Shown here one piece after another: positions 1-7,514 of a stretch of 34,497 bases of DNA. The stretch spans positions 1 to 34,497 of the forward strand of contig UQMV01000020.1 of NCBI GenBank assembly GCA_900542315.1, in the 5' to 3' direction. Position 1 is the stretch's first letter. Each line of letters starts with the position of its first letter. The notes below the pieces were generated by a model, which made no database searches, was not told the DNA's origin, and saw only the letters and a program-made list of their open reading frames with translations. The position numbers were made by a program, and so were the translations under genes. Source of the DNA: an uncultured Collinsella sp. (GTDB lineage: Bacteria; Actinomycetota; Coriobacteriia; Coriobacteriales; Coriobacteriaceae).

Positions 1-49
1 GCGACCACCGAGATCTACACTCTTTCCCTACACGACGCTCTTCCGATCT
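1..49 (+). other. Illumina P5/TruSeq adapter contamination
   Basis: These bases match the Illumina P5 / TruSeq universal adapter, from its internal GCGACCACCGAG through the terminal CTCTTCCGATCT. Genomic sequence begins at about base 50. Read in the reverse direction the adapter adds the peptide DRKSVV and a stop to the truncated dprA reading frame. This is library residue at a contig end, not biology. Confidence 0.98.
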
Positions 50-789
50 GCATGCATCACGGTCTGCTGTGTTGGATTCAGGTCGGCAATGCCGGGAGCA
101 TCGGGGCGCGAGTAGCGCAGGGTGCCGTAGATGCGTGAGATTGCCATCTCGATAGATTCCTCGTCGATGATGCAGCAGGCACCGTTTGCAATGAGGTAAT
201 TCGTGCCACGCGACTCGGGCGATAGGATCGACCCCGGCACGGCAAGAAGTTCGCGCCCCAAATCCATAGCAGCCTCGGCTGTAGAAAACGTCCCGGAAGG
301 CATACCCGCTTCGGATACAAAGAGGGCTTGCGACAGGGCCGCGATCACGCGATTGCGGCGCGGAAAGGCAAACTTGCGCGGACCCATGCCCCACGGAGAG
401 ATCGACACGACCGCGCCACCCATATCGAGCGTGCGCGTAATAAGCCCCGCGCTCGAACGCGGGTAGACCACGTCGGCGCCCGTCCCCAGCACCACGACGT
501 GTTTGCCGCCGGCGTTGACCGCAGCCCAACCCGAGGCCTGGTCACAACCGACCGCGCCGCCCGAAACAACCGTCACGCCCGCCTCGACCGCCACCTTTGC
601 CGCAAGCTCTGCCACGGCAAGACCATACGGCGAGGCCTTGCGCGCGCCGATGATAGAGAGCGCGGGCGTCGAAAGCACCTCGGGGTTGCCGCGCACATAA
701 AGCGTCTGGGGTACATCAGAAAGCTCCAAAACGGTCTCGGGATACAACGCGTCGCCTGGATGCAGCTCGAAGGTCCCCTCGGCCATCAT
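50..789 (-). CDS. dprA: DNA processing protein DprA (3' end missing)
   Basis: DprA/Smf loads RecA on incoming single-stranded DNA during transformation. About 246 residues are present. The Rossmann-like DprA core is clear: SIIGARKASPYG, then SGGAVGCD, then FPRRNRVIAALS (the family's FPxRNRIIAGLS motif) and SRGTNYLIANGA. The C-terminal winged-helix region is cut by the contig end; the residues past base 50 come from adapter. The start is the ATG at 787-789, because a GGAAGGAGG ribosome site lies just upstream and the ATGA overlaps the comM stop by 4 bp, suggesting translational coupling. The open frame continues upstream to 945 but that part only shadows comM. It is the last visible gene of yraN-comM-dprA. 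DprA is common in bacteria not known to be naturally competent, so competence is not proven. Confidence 0.93.
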
Positions 790-2309
790 TGGTCCCTCCT
801 TCCCTGGTACATCGCCGCCTCGAGCACGTGGTCCTGTGTCACTTGCTCGCTCTCGGCGACATCTGCGATCGTGCGCGCAATGCGAACCAGGCGCACGATG
901 CCACGCCCTGTAAGATGTGTGCGTTTGGACAGGCCGAGTACGCATTTCTCGGCAGCATCATCGAGCTCAAAGGTCGAAACGACGCCGTCAATGGACCGCG
1001 TCTCGTCATCCTCGGCCTCGGCATCCGCATCGTCCATACGAGACTCGCGCCAGGCGCGAAAAGCGCGACCGCGCACAACGTAGTCACGTAACTCGGCCGA
1101 CGACATACCCTCCGCGCCCTCGATAATCACCTGGGGATCGGGACGGGTCACATCGATCATCATGTCGATACGGTCGGCCAAAGGACCGCGCAGCTTTGCC
1201 CGATAGCGCTCGACCATCGATGCCGAGCAGCGGCACGGCACCTCGCGGTCGCCCAAAAAGCCGCAGGGGCAGGGATTGCTCGCAGCGAGCAGCTGAAAGC
1301 GCGACGGGAAGGTAAAGGCCCCGTCGACGCGTACGATCCTCACATAGCCGCGTTCGATGGGCTGACGCAGCGTCTGCAGCACACCCGTGGGAAACTCGGC
1401 AAGTTCGTCCAAAAAGAGCACGCCGCCATGAGCCAGGCTGATCTCTCCCGGGTGCACCGGGCGCCCGCCGCCGATAAGGCCTGCGGTCGAAATACTGTGG
1501 TGGGGACTGCGGAAGGGCCGGTGACCCGCCAACAAGCCATCAATGTTCTCACCCAAAACCGAATGGATGCACAGCGCCTCCTGTTGATCCTCAACGGAAA
1601 GCTCAGGCAGGATGCCGGTCATACGGCGCGCAAGCATCGTCTTGCCCGATCCCGGGGACCCGATCATAAGCAAACCGAGCTCACCCGCTGCCGCCAGTGC
1701 CATGCCGCGTTTGGCAACCTCCTGCCCCAGCACGTCGGCATAGTCGAGTTCGGGCTCAAAAGTAGCCTCCACACCCTCGGAATCCAGATAATGCCGCGCG
1801 GCATCGCCCATACCATGAGCAAGCTGAGACAAATGATCTATGAATCCGCAATCCACGCCCGCGAGTGGCACATGCTGGTCTGATCTGCCGGCGATAAAAG
1901 ACAGCCCCATGTCGCGAGCCAGCAGCTGAAACGCCACCTCGCCCTTGACAGGAAGCACCGTACCGTCCAAGCCAAGCTCACCGGCGATAAGACAACGATC
2001 GAGGTTGTCGCGGGGAATCTGACCATCGGCCGCCAATACCGCGATGGCGATGGGAAGATCAAAGCCGCTACCGGTCTTGCGAATATCGCCAGGTGCCAGA
2101 TTGACCGTAATGCCCGAGCGTGGGATCTCGAACCCGGCGGAGCGCATCGCACAGCGAATGCGACCACGCGACTCCATCACCTCCATACTCGGGATGCCGA
2201 GCATCTGAATGCCCGGAACGCCGCCGGCAAGCGAGACCTCGACCGTGACGTGAATCGCCTCGACGCCGCGAATGCAGGCCGCGTGAACGGCAAACGTCTC
2301 GAACGCCAT
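786..2309 (-). CDS. comM: ComM/YifB family AAA+ ATPase (Mg chelatase-like)
   Basis: A 507-residue protein, the usual ComM length. Known ComM is a hexameric helicase that promotes branch migration during natural transformation. The N-terminal Lon-protease-like domain covers roughly residues 1-170. The AAA+ module has Walker A GSPGSGKT at about 217-224, a HRPFRSPHHSIS segment, and Walker B VLFLDE near 297-302. A cysteine pattern PCPCGFLGD...PCRC follows, and the C-terminal Mg-chelatase domain ends the protein. The ATG at 2307-2309 shares one base with the yraN stop (TGATG), and the stop overlaps the dprA start by 4 bp, so the three genes are tightly coupled. A longer upstream reading (to 2507) is antisense/overlap noise within yraN. 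Confidence 0.95.
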   Translation of the reverse strand: MAFETFAVHAACIRGVEAIHVTVEVSLAGGVPGIQMLGIPSMEVMESRGRIRCAMRSAGFEIPRSGITVNLAPGDIRKTGSGFDLPIAIAVLAADGQIPRDNLDRCLIAGELGLDGTVLPVKGEVAFQLLARDMGLSFIAGRSDQHVPLAGVDCGFIDHLSQLAHGMGDAARHYLDSEGVEATFEPELDYADVLGQEVAKRGMALAAAGELGLLMIGSPGSGKTMLARRMTGILPELSVEDQQEALCIHSVLGENIDGLLAGHRPFRSPHHSISTAGLIGGGRPVHPGEISLAHGGVLFLDELAEFPTGVLQTLRQPIERGYVRIVRVDGAFTFPSRFQLLAASNPCPCGFLGDREVPCRCSASMVERYRAKLRGPLADRIDMMIDVTRPDPQVIIEGAEGMSSAELRDYVVRGRAFRAWRESRMDDADAEAEDDETRSIDGVVSTFELDDAAEKCVLGLSKRTHLTGRGIVRLVRIARTIADVAESEQVTQDHVLEAAMYQGRRDQ

Positions 2310-2794
2310 CACGACACCTGCCAATCGAACGCGTTGTACTGATGCTCGATCTCGGCGATATGCCCGCCGCGAATGGTGACACCCACGGCATCGAAGCGAA
2401 TCGCCTTGAGCGGATAATGCTCCATGAGATAGCAGCTTGCGATGCGGCGGTAGCGGCGTTGCTTTTGGGCGTCCACGGCCTCCTCGGGAAAAACCCGCGT
2501 GTTGCAATCCAGTGCGACACGTCTGGTCTTGACCTCGGCCATCACCACGACATCGTCGAGCTCATCGAGCAGCACCAGATCGGCCTCGCCCTCGGTGCAA
2601 CGATAACCCTGCTCCAGCAAGGTGTAGCCGCGCTCGTTAAAGTAGTCGATGGTGATCAGCTCGCCCAGCATACCCAGCTCGCGGGGACTGAGTCCCTTGA
2701 TAAACTCGGGCGTCATCGCCCCGCAGTCGAGCTCGCCGTTTTCCCAACGCTCCTTGAGCTGCTGCGTCTTGCTCTTTTTGCTTGCGGCACTCAT
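2309..2794 (-). CDS. yraN: YraN/UPF0102 family nuclease-like protein
   Basis: 161 residues. The UPF0102 core is visible: GELITIDYFNERGY, then TEGEADLVLLDE and MAEVKTR, which is the E...GExD...ExK layout of the PD-(D/E)XK nuclease fold related to Holliday-junction resolvases. The biochemical role of the family is not settled. A charged N-terminal extension of about 45 residues, beginning MSAASKKSK, precedes the domain. The start at 2794 follows a GGAAAGGAG site with an 8-nt gap. The upstream reading to 2926 would run back into the terminator region and is rejected. It heads yraN-comM-dprA, behind the terminator at 2892-2934, so it should have its own promoter; I could not identify a convincing one. 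Confidence 0.9.
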   Translation of the reverse strand: MSAASKKSKTQQLKERWENGELDCGAMTPEFIKGLSPRELGMLGELITIDYFNERGYTLLEQGYRCTEGEADLVLLDELDDVVVMAEVKTRRVALDCNTRVFPEEAVDAQKQRRYRRIASCYLMEHYPLKAIRFDAVGVTIRGGHIAEIEHQYNAFDWQVS

Positions 2795-2891
2795 GGGGTC
2801 TCCTTTCCCGCACACTGCATTGCCCCGATGATGAGGGCACCTTTCATGCGGGTAAGTACCGGAAGCAAACCAAAAGCTGACCAAATGCCGA

Positions 2892-2934
2892 CAAAAAACG
2901 GGCCGTACGCAGCAATGTTGTTGCATACGGCCCG
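2892..2934 (-). terminator. Intrinsic terminator after rnhB
   Basis: A 9-bp GC-rich stem (2899-2907 with 2926-2934), extended inward by further pairs with mismatches, is followed on the minus strand by six T. It lies 50 bp past the rnhB stop and upstream of yraN. Confidence 0.9.
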
Positions 2935-2983
2935 CTATCAGCAGGTTTATAAAACCCCAGGGGTCCCTGTCTCCACAATTGAC

Positions 2984-3772
2984 CTAGAAAAGGCGCTCAG
3001 TCTGCAGAAAGTTTCCGCAAAAGCTCACACGGTGCAGTGGACAAAGTCCATGTTTGCGAATGGCCTCGATATGCTCGGGGCTTGCATAGCCCTTCGACTC
3101 GGCCAGATGGTACTCGGGATACTCGGCGTCGTACTCGACCATCATCTCGTCACGCGTGACCTTGGCCATGATGGACGCCGCGGCGATGCAGGCGATTTTG
3201 GCATCGCCCTTCACCACGTCGCGCTCGTTGGGAACGGCACCCAAAGGATTACCGTCCATGAGGACGCAGTCGGGTTCAAGCCCCGTATCGGCCACAGCAC
3301 CCGCGACGGCAGCGCGGATGGCGCGGGCCATGCCCATCTCATCGATATCCTTCGGCGCGATATGGCAAAAACCGATCGCCGCCGCCACCTCGGCAATCTT
3401 CACAGAGAGCAACTCGCGGCGCGCGGGCGTGAGCTTTTTGGAATCGTTGATACCCCAGACGCGCGGCTCCATAGGAAGACAGACGGCGCATACCGTCAAA
3501 GGACCGGCCACCGATCCACGACCCACCTCGTCGACACCAACGACCACCCCATCGCCGCCAAGCTCATGCATAAGCTCGTACATGTCATTGACGCGCTCGC
3601 GCTCGGCAAGCTCTTTGGCATGGCGTTTGAGGGCACGCTCGCAAGCCTTGATCACCTGCTGGCGCGGGTCCTCGCGATAATGCTCCACGAGGGCGGGAAT
3701 CTCCTCAAACGTAGCGCTCGCCAGCTCGCCGGCAACTTGCGATGCCGAAACCGAGCTCGTCATATTGGCCAT
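2984..3772 (-). CDS. rnhB: Ribonuclease HII
   Basis: Cleaves the RNA strand of RNA-DNA hybrids and removes single ribonucleotides misincorporated in DNA. The 262-residue protein carries the RNase HII signature GVDEVGRGSVAGPL (catalytic D81, E82), the DSKKLT motif, LMDGNPLG and GDAKIACIAAASIMAKVTRD. About 75 residues precede the catalytic domain, an extension seen in several Gram-positive RNase HII proteins. The ATG at 3770-3772 is chosen over the one 18 bp upstream because AAGGAGGG sits 7 nt before it. It lies between two strong terminators (3801-3831 upstream, 2892-2934 downstream), so it relies on read-through or on its own promoter. Confidence 0.95.
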   Translation of the reverse strand: MANMTSSVSASQVAGELASATFEEIPALVEHYREDPRQQVIKACERALKRHAKELAERERVNDMYELMHELGGDGVVVGVDEVGRGSVAGPLTVCAVCLPMEPRVWGINDSKKLTPARRELLSVKIAEVAAAIGFCHIAPKDIDEMGMARAIRAAVAGAVADTGLEPDCVLMDGNPLGAVPNERDVVKGDAKIACIAAASIMAKVTRDEMMVEYDAEYPEYHLAESKGYASPEHIEAIRKHGLCPLHRVSFCGNFLQTERLF

Positions 3773-3800
3773 ACCAGGCCCTCCTTGCATGCAAATCAGA

Positions 3801-3831
3801 TAAAAAGAAGGGCCACCCGAAGGTGACCCTT
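3801..3831 (-). terminator. Intrinsic terminator after rplS (UUCG loop)
   Basis: A 10-bp stem (3808-3817 with 3822-3831, one G-U pair) is closed by a TTCG tetraloop on the minus strand and followed by CTTTTTA. It lies 35 bp after the rplS stop, before rnhB. Confidence 0.93.
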
Positions 3832-3865
3832 ACGTCCAAACGAGTGGACAGACGCTGCGATCTTC

Positions 3866-4207
3866 TTAGCGCTTCTCGGGGATGCGAGCAGCCTTGCCCA
3901 CCTTGTCGCGGAGGTAGTACAGCTTGGCGCGACGGACGCGACCATGACGAACGACCTCGAGCTTGGCGATCTTGGGGCTGTGAAGCGGGAAGGTACGCTC
4001 AACACCGACACCGAAGGACATCTTGCGGACGGTGAAGGTCTCGCGGGCACCGGCGCCGGCCATGCGGATGACGTCGCCCTGGAAGACCTGGATGCGCTCG
4101 CGGTCGCCTTCCTTAATGCGGTAGTGAACCTTGACGTTGTCGGCGACGCGAACCTGAGGAATGTCCTCGCGGATCTGCTGACGCTCGATTGCGCGGATGT
4201 AATCCAT
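3866..4207 (-). CDS. rplS: 50S ribosomal protein L19
   Basis: 113 residues, the usual L19 length, at the 30S-50S interface. Diagnostic segments are MDYIRAIERQQ, DIPQVRVADNVKVHYRI, ERIQVFQGDVI, FTVRKMSFGVGVERTFPLHSPKI and the basic RRAKLYYLRDKVGKAARI. The ATG at 4205-4207 is preferred to a TTG two codons upstream: an AAGGA site lies 8 nt before it and L19 proteins normally begin M-D-Y-I. It has its own promoter at 4277-4304 and is closed by the terminator at 3801-3831, so it can be transcribed alone. In many bacteria rplS follows trmD directly; here about 7.8 kb separates them. Confidence 0.97.
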   Translation of the reverse strand: MDYIRAIERQQIREDIPQVRVADNVKVHYRIKEGDRERIQVFQGDVIRMAGAGARETFTVRKMSFGVGVERTFPLHSPKIAKLEVVRHGRVRRAKLYYLRDKVGKAARIPEKR

Positions 4208-4231
4208 GTGCAATTCCTTACTCTTCTAGAG

Positions 4232-4255
4232 GTGCCGTACCACCTTGGCCGGCAC
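4232..4255 (-). promoter_or_regulatory. Leader hairpin upstream of rplS
   Basis: Within the predicted rplS leader, GTGCCG pairs perfectly with CGGCAC across 12 nt that include an inner CCA/TGG pairing. It ends 24 nt before the start codon. It could be an L19 autoregulatory structure, but no known leader family was recognised. Confidence 0.4.
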
Positions 4256-4276
4256 GTAGTTGAACAAACGTATTCG

Positions 4277-4304
4277 AGTATACACGCGCGGGTTTCTGCT
4301 GCAA
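4277..4304 (-). promoter_or_regulatory. Sigma-A type promoter for rplS
   Basis: On the minus strand TTGCAG (4299-4304) and TATACT (4277-4282) are separated by 16 bp. The expected transcript start is near 4270, giving a leader of about 63 nt. Confidence 0.75.
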
Positions 4305-4335
4305 GAACAATTTTTTACGCAGACAAAAAGACAAA

Positions 4336-4378
4336 ACCCGCACATGATAACCGCCCGCCTCACGAATGAGACGGGCGG
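4336..4378 (-). terminator. Probable terminator after ppdK
   Basis: A 12-bp stem (4351-4362 with 4367-4378, one G-U pair) has a TTCG loop on the minus strand, 38 bp after the ppdK stop. The T-rich stretch is interrupted (TTATCATG, then GGGTTTTGTC), so its strength is uncertain. It separates ppdK from the rplS promoter. Confidence 0.65.
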
Positions 4379-4415
4379 CATGAAGGGGGCTACGAAGGCG
4401 CCCAAACCCAAAACG

Positions 4416-7166
4416 TCAGGCGGAACGCTTGGCCTCGAGCTTGGCCTGTGCGGCCGCAAGACGCGCGAGGGGCACGCGGTAGGGCGAGCAGGACACATAG
4501 TCCACATCGGCCACGTTGAACAGGCCCTTGATGGACTTGGGGTCGCCGCCGTGCTCTCCGCACACACCGAAGTGCATACCGGGGTTGGTGGCGCGACCCT
4601 TCGCCACGGCCATGCGCACCAGCTCGAGTACTGCCGTATCGATGGTCTCGAAGGGGTTGTCCTTCAAGATCTTCTTGTGCATGTACAGCGGGATGAACTT
4701 GGCCTCGGCATCGTCGCGGGAGAAGCCGAAGGTGGTCTGGGTGAGGTCGTTGGTGCCAAAGCAGAAGAAGTCGGCATGATGGGCGATCTCGTCGGCGACC
4801 ATGCAGGCACGCGGCAGCTCGAGCATCGTGCCCACGGGAATATTGAGCTCGACGCCTTCCTCGGCGGAAACCTCGGCGATCACGCGCTCGATAACCTCGC
4901 AGGTCTGGACATGCTCGGCCGTGATGGAAACAAGCGGAACCATGATCTCGGGGCGCGGGTCAACACCCTCCTTGATAAGGCGAGCGGCAGCCGTGGCGAC
5001 GGCGCGAACTTGCATGAGTGGCAGATCGCCAAAGACAACGGACAGGCGCACGCCGCGTAGGCCGAGCATGGGGTTCGACTCGACCATGCCGTCGATACGG
5101 CGCAGTCGGGCACGCAGGGCGGCAAGCTCCTCCTCGCTGGCACCAGCGGCTTCCTTCTTGGTGATGGCGACCTCGAGCTCGCGAGGATTATCCAAGAACT
5201 CATGAAGCGGCGGATCGAGCAGGCGGACGACCACATCGCGACCAGACATGGTCTTGAACATCGCCAGGAAGTCCTCGGTCTGAACCTTAAGCAGGTCGGA
5301 CAGGGCCTGCTGCTTCACGGCCTCATCGTCAGACAGGATAAAGCTCTGGATGATGTTCTTGCGATCGCCCAGGAACATGTGCTCGGTGCGGCACAGGCCA
5401 ATAGCCTCGGCGCCAAACTCGAGGGCAAGCTCGGCATCCTCGGGATTGTCGGCGTTGACGCGCACATGGTTGGCATGACCACAGGTCTCGTCCAGGCGAA
5501 TCTCGTCGGCCCAGGACAGGATAGTGTCCAGGTCGCCGGTAAGCTCGGCGGAGACCAGGTCGACGGGACCGTCGACGACGATGCCCTGGGTGCCGTCGAT
5601 GGAGATGACATCGCCCTCGTGCAATACGCGGTCGCTGCCCTCGATGCGCACGACCTTCTCGGCGGCGTCGATGTGGAAGCGTTCAACGCCGCAGACGCAG
5701 GGCGTACCCATGCCGCGGGCGATAACGGCGGCATGGCTCGTCTTGCCACCGTGGCTGGTCAGGATGCCCTCGGCGGCGACCATGCCCTTTAGGTCATCGG
5801 GGTTGGTCTCCCAACGAACCAGAATGACCTTGTGACCCTCGTTGGCGCTCGCGACGGCGTCATCGCTCGAGAACACGACCTCGCCCACGGCGGCACCGGG
5901 GCTGGCGTTAAGACCGCTGGCCAGCGCCTCGTACTTCTTGGAGGCGTCAAACTGCGGGTGCAGAAGCTGGTCGAGCTGCGCGGGATCGATGCGGCTCACG
6001 GCCTCCTCGCGAGTGATCAGGCCCTCCTCGACCATTTCGATGGCGATGCGCAGGGCAGCGGTGGCAGTGCGCTTGCCCACGCGAGTCTGGAGCATCCAGA
6101 GCTTACCCTGCTCGATGGTGAACTCGATGTCGCACATGTCGCGATAGTGATCCTCGAGCGTCAGGAACACACGCTCGAGCTCCTCACCTGCGGACTCGAG
6201 GCCTGGGGTGGTCTTGAGGTCGGCGATGGGCTCGGTATTGCGGATGCCGGCGACGACATCCTCGCCCTGGGCGTTGACCAGAAAGTCGCCGTAGAACTCC
6301 TTAGTGCCGTCGGCCGGATTGCGCGTAAAGGCGACGCCGGTCGCGGAGGTCTCACCCTTGTTGCCAAAAGCCATAGCCTGGACGTTGACGGCAGTACCGA
6401 GCTCGTCGGAGATGCCGTGCTGTTTGCGGTAAATGCAGGCGCGCTCGTTCATCCAGCTGCCAAAGACGGCCTGGATGGCAAGACGCAGCTGAAGCTCAGG
6501 ATCGTGCGGGAAGACGGGCTTGCCGTCGGCGACCTCGAGCTCGGGATACAGGGCGGCCTCGACGTTCTCGGAGAAGATGCCCTTGAAGGTCTCGACGAGC
6601 TCCTGCAGATCCTCGGCCGAAAGCTCAGAATCGACGCGGACGCCGGCGACCAGGCGGGCCTGGGTCAGGGCGTTCTCGAACAGGTCGGCGTCAACGCCCA
6701 TGACGACGTTAGAGAACATTTGGATAAAGCGACGGTAGCTGTCCCAGGCAAAACGCGGATTTTGCGTCTGGGCGATGAGACCCTGAACGGAGTCGTCGTT
6801 GAGGCCTAAGTTGAGAACCGTATCCATCATGCCGGGCATGGAGAACGGAGCGCCCGAGCGAACCGACACGAGCAGCGGATCGGAAGCGTCGCCGAGCTTC
6901 TTGCCGCAACGGGCCTCGAGGTCTGCCTCGGCGGCAACAATCTCATCGAGTGCGCCTTCGGGCCAGACGTTGCCGGCACCGGAGTACTCGACACAGGTCT
7001 GGCAGGTAATAGTAAAGCCACCAGGAACCGGCAGGCCGATGCGGCTCATCTCGGCAAGGTTTGCGCCCTTGCCGCCAAGCACGAAGTTCATGGACTTGTC
7101 GCCCTCGGTGACACAGGTGCCCTGGGCGTCGGTTCCAAAACGGTAAACCCTCTTGCAATCGCTCAC
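4416..7166 (-). CDS. ppdK: Pyruvate, phosphate dikinase
   Basis: Interconverts pyruvate + ATP + Pi and PEP + AMP + PPi, linking glycolysis and gluconeogenesis in anaerobes. 916 residues. The N-terminal ATP-grasp part begins with GGKGANLAEM (about 31-40) and GLPVPGGFTIT. The swivelling phosphohistidine domain contains ILTSHGGKTSHAAVIARGMG, with H478 as the phosphorylated histidine and T476 two residues before it, the known target position of PPDK regulatory proteins. The C-terminal PEP/pyruvate barrel has GLCRTEHMF, FGTNDLTQTTFGFSRDD and CGEHGGDP with the catalytic Cys near 869. All key residues are present. The start is a GTG at 7164-7166 behind AAGGGGAAG. Its regulator lies just upstream at 7510-8385, with a palindromic element between them. 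The 5' region holds direct repeats that may bind a regulator. Confidence 0.97.
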   Translation of the reverse strand: MSDCKRVYRFGTDAQGTCVTEGDKSMNFVLGGKGANLAEMSRIGLPVPGGFTITCQTCVEYSGAGNVWPEGALDEIVAAEADLEARCGKKLGDASDPLLVSVRSGAPFSMPGMMDTVLNLGLNDDSVQGLIAQTQNPRFAWDSYRRFIQMFSNVVMGVDADLFENALTQARLVAGVRVDSELSAEDLQELVETFKGIFSENVEAALYPELEVADGKPVFPHDPELQLRLAIQAVFGSWMNERACIYRKQHGISDELGTAVNVQAMAFGNKGETSATGVAFTRNPADGTKEFYGDFLVNAQGEDVVAGIRNTEPIADLKTTPGLESAGEELERVFLTLEDHYRDMCDIEFTIEQGKLWMLQTRVGKRTATAALRIAIEMVEEGLITREEAVSRIDPAQLDQLLHPQFDASKKYEALASGLNASPGAAVGEVVFSSDDAVASANEGHKVILVRWETNPDDLKGMVAAEGILTSHGGKTSHAAVIARGMGTPCVCGVERFHIDAAEKVVRIEGSDRVLHEGDVISIDGTQGIVVDGPVDLVSAELTGDLDTILSWADEIRLDETCGHANHVRVNADNPEDAELALEFGAEAIGLCRTEHMFLGDRKNIIQSFILSDDEAVKQQALSDLLKVQTEDFLAMFKTMSGRDVVVRLLDPPLHEFLDNPRELEVAITKKEAAGASEEELAALRARLRRIDGMVESNPMLGLRGVRLSVVFGDLPLMQVRAVATAAARLIKEGVDPRPEIMVPLVSITAEHVQTCEVIERVIAEVSAEEGVELNIPVGTMLELPRACMVADEIAHHADFFCFGTNDLTQTTFGFSRDDAEAKFIPLYMHKKILKDNPFETIDTAVLELVRMAVAKGRATNPGMHFGVCGEHGGDPKSIKGLFNVADVDYVSCSPYRVPLARLAAAQAKLEAKRSA

Positions 7167-7241
7167 GATACTTCCCCTTCCATGCGCTCTCGCGCACGAC
7201 CGTGGTAACGAATCGACCCGCCGGATGCGAGCCGTGAGGGT

Positions 7242-7254
7242 ACTATACGGCGGG
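7242..7254 (-). promoter_or_regulatory. Tentative -10 element for ppdK
   Basis: TATAGT lies on the minus strand at 7242-7247, about 76 bp upstream of the GTG start. No good -35 is present 16-18 bp away, which would suit an activator-dependent promoter. Its upstream side overlaps a 7-bp inverted repeat (7217-7223 with 7248-7254). Confidence 0.35.
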
Positions 7255-7288
7255 CATTGAGCGGGCTTGCGTAGAGGGCGCGGGGTTT

Positions 7289-7336
7289 GGTAAACGTGGT
7301 AAATGTGGCGGTAAACGGTAGGTAAAGGTGGTTACC
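7289..7336 (-). repeat. GGTAAA direct repeats upstream of ppdK
   Basis: Four copies of GGTAAA start at 7289, 7298, 7310 and 7321 (plus-strand reading), and an inverted GGTTACC ends at 7336. On the minus strand they read as TTTACC boxes, roughly 50-100 bp upstream of the tentative ppdK -10. The arrangement looks like a regulator-binding array. The half-site resembles those of LacI-type repressors, but that is inference only. Confidence 0.5.
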
Positions 7337-7350
7337 TTATGAAGATACCA

Positions 7351-7387
7351 ATGCAAGAAAAATGCAGGTCAGATGCAAGTTTCTTGC
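7351..7387 (-). repeat. Three ATGCA repeats at exact 11-bp period within an inverted repeat
   Basis: ATGCA occurs at 7351-7355, 7362-7366 and 7373-7377, one helical turn apart. GCAAGAAA (7353-7360) and TTTCTTGC (7380-7387) form an 8-bp inverted repeat around them. The segment lies between the GGTAAA array and the palindromic element. The function is unknown. Confidence 0.45.
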
Positions 7388-7404
7388 TAAATCGCTTTAC
7401 CATA

Positions 7405-7514
7405 AGTAGCTAATTTGGGACGGGGCTTTTTTAGCTGCCCCCGAAGGCAATCGACCAAAAAGATCGCGACCTCAGCCGGGGTAGCTAAAAAAGCCCCGTC
7501 CCAAATTAGCTACT
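7405..7514. mobile_element. 110-bp palindromic REP/MITE-like element
   Basis: Two perfectly complementary 32-bp arms (7405-7436 and 7483-7514) flank a 46-bp centre; four more G-C pairs and a G-U extend the stem inward. Each arm is itself an imperfect palindrome: AGCTAA, a GGGACGGGG core and T-run, then TTAGCT. The GGACGGGG core plus T-run is shared with both ends of the transposase element at 15470-16390. GTAG, a tetranucleotide typical of REP hairpin bases, is present at 7406-7409 and 7481-7484. The outer right end contains the stop codon of the PPDK regulator gene. It has no coding capacity. It could also act as a transcription barrier between that gene and ppdK. Confidence 0.75.

Noticed and set aside
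790..945. N-terminal extension of dprA
   Set aside because: It overlaps the end of comM, has no family similarity, and a strong ribosome site marks the start at 789.
2342..3826. A 494-codon plus-strand open frame across yraN and rnhB
   Set aside because: It is antisense to two clear genes and runs through the rnhB terminator hairpin. No family motif.
7405..7514. A simple intrinsic terminator only
   Set aside because: The arms are 32 bp with a 46-bp centre and match the transposase ends, which is far larger than the terminators elsewhere in the window. A termination effect is still possible.
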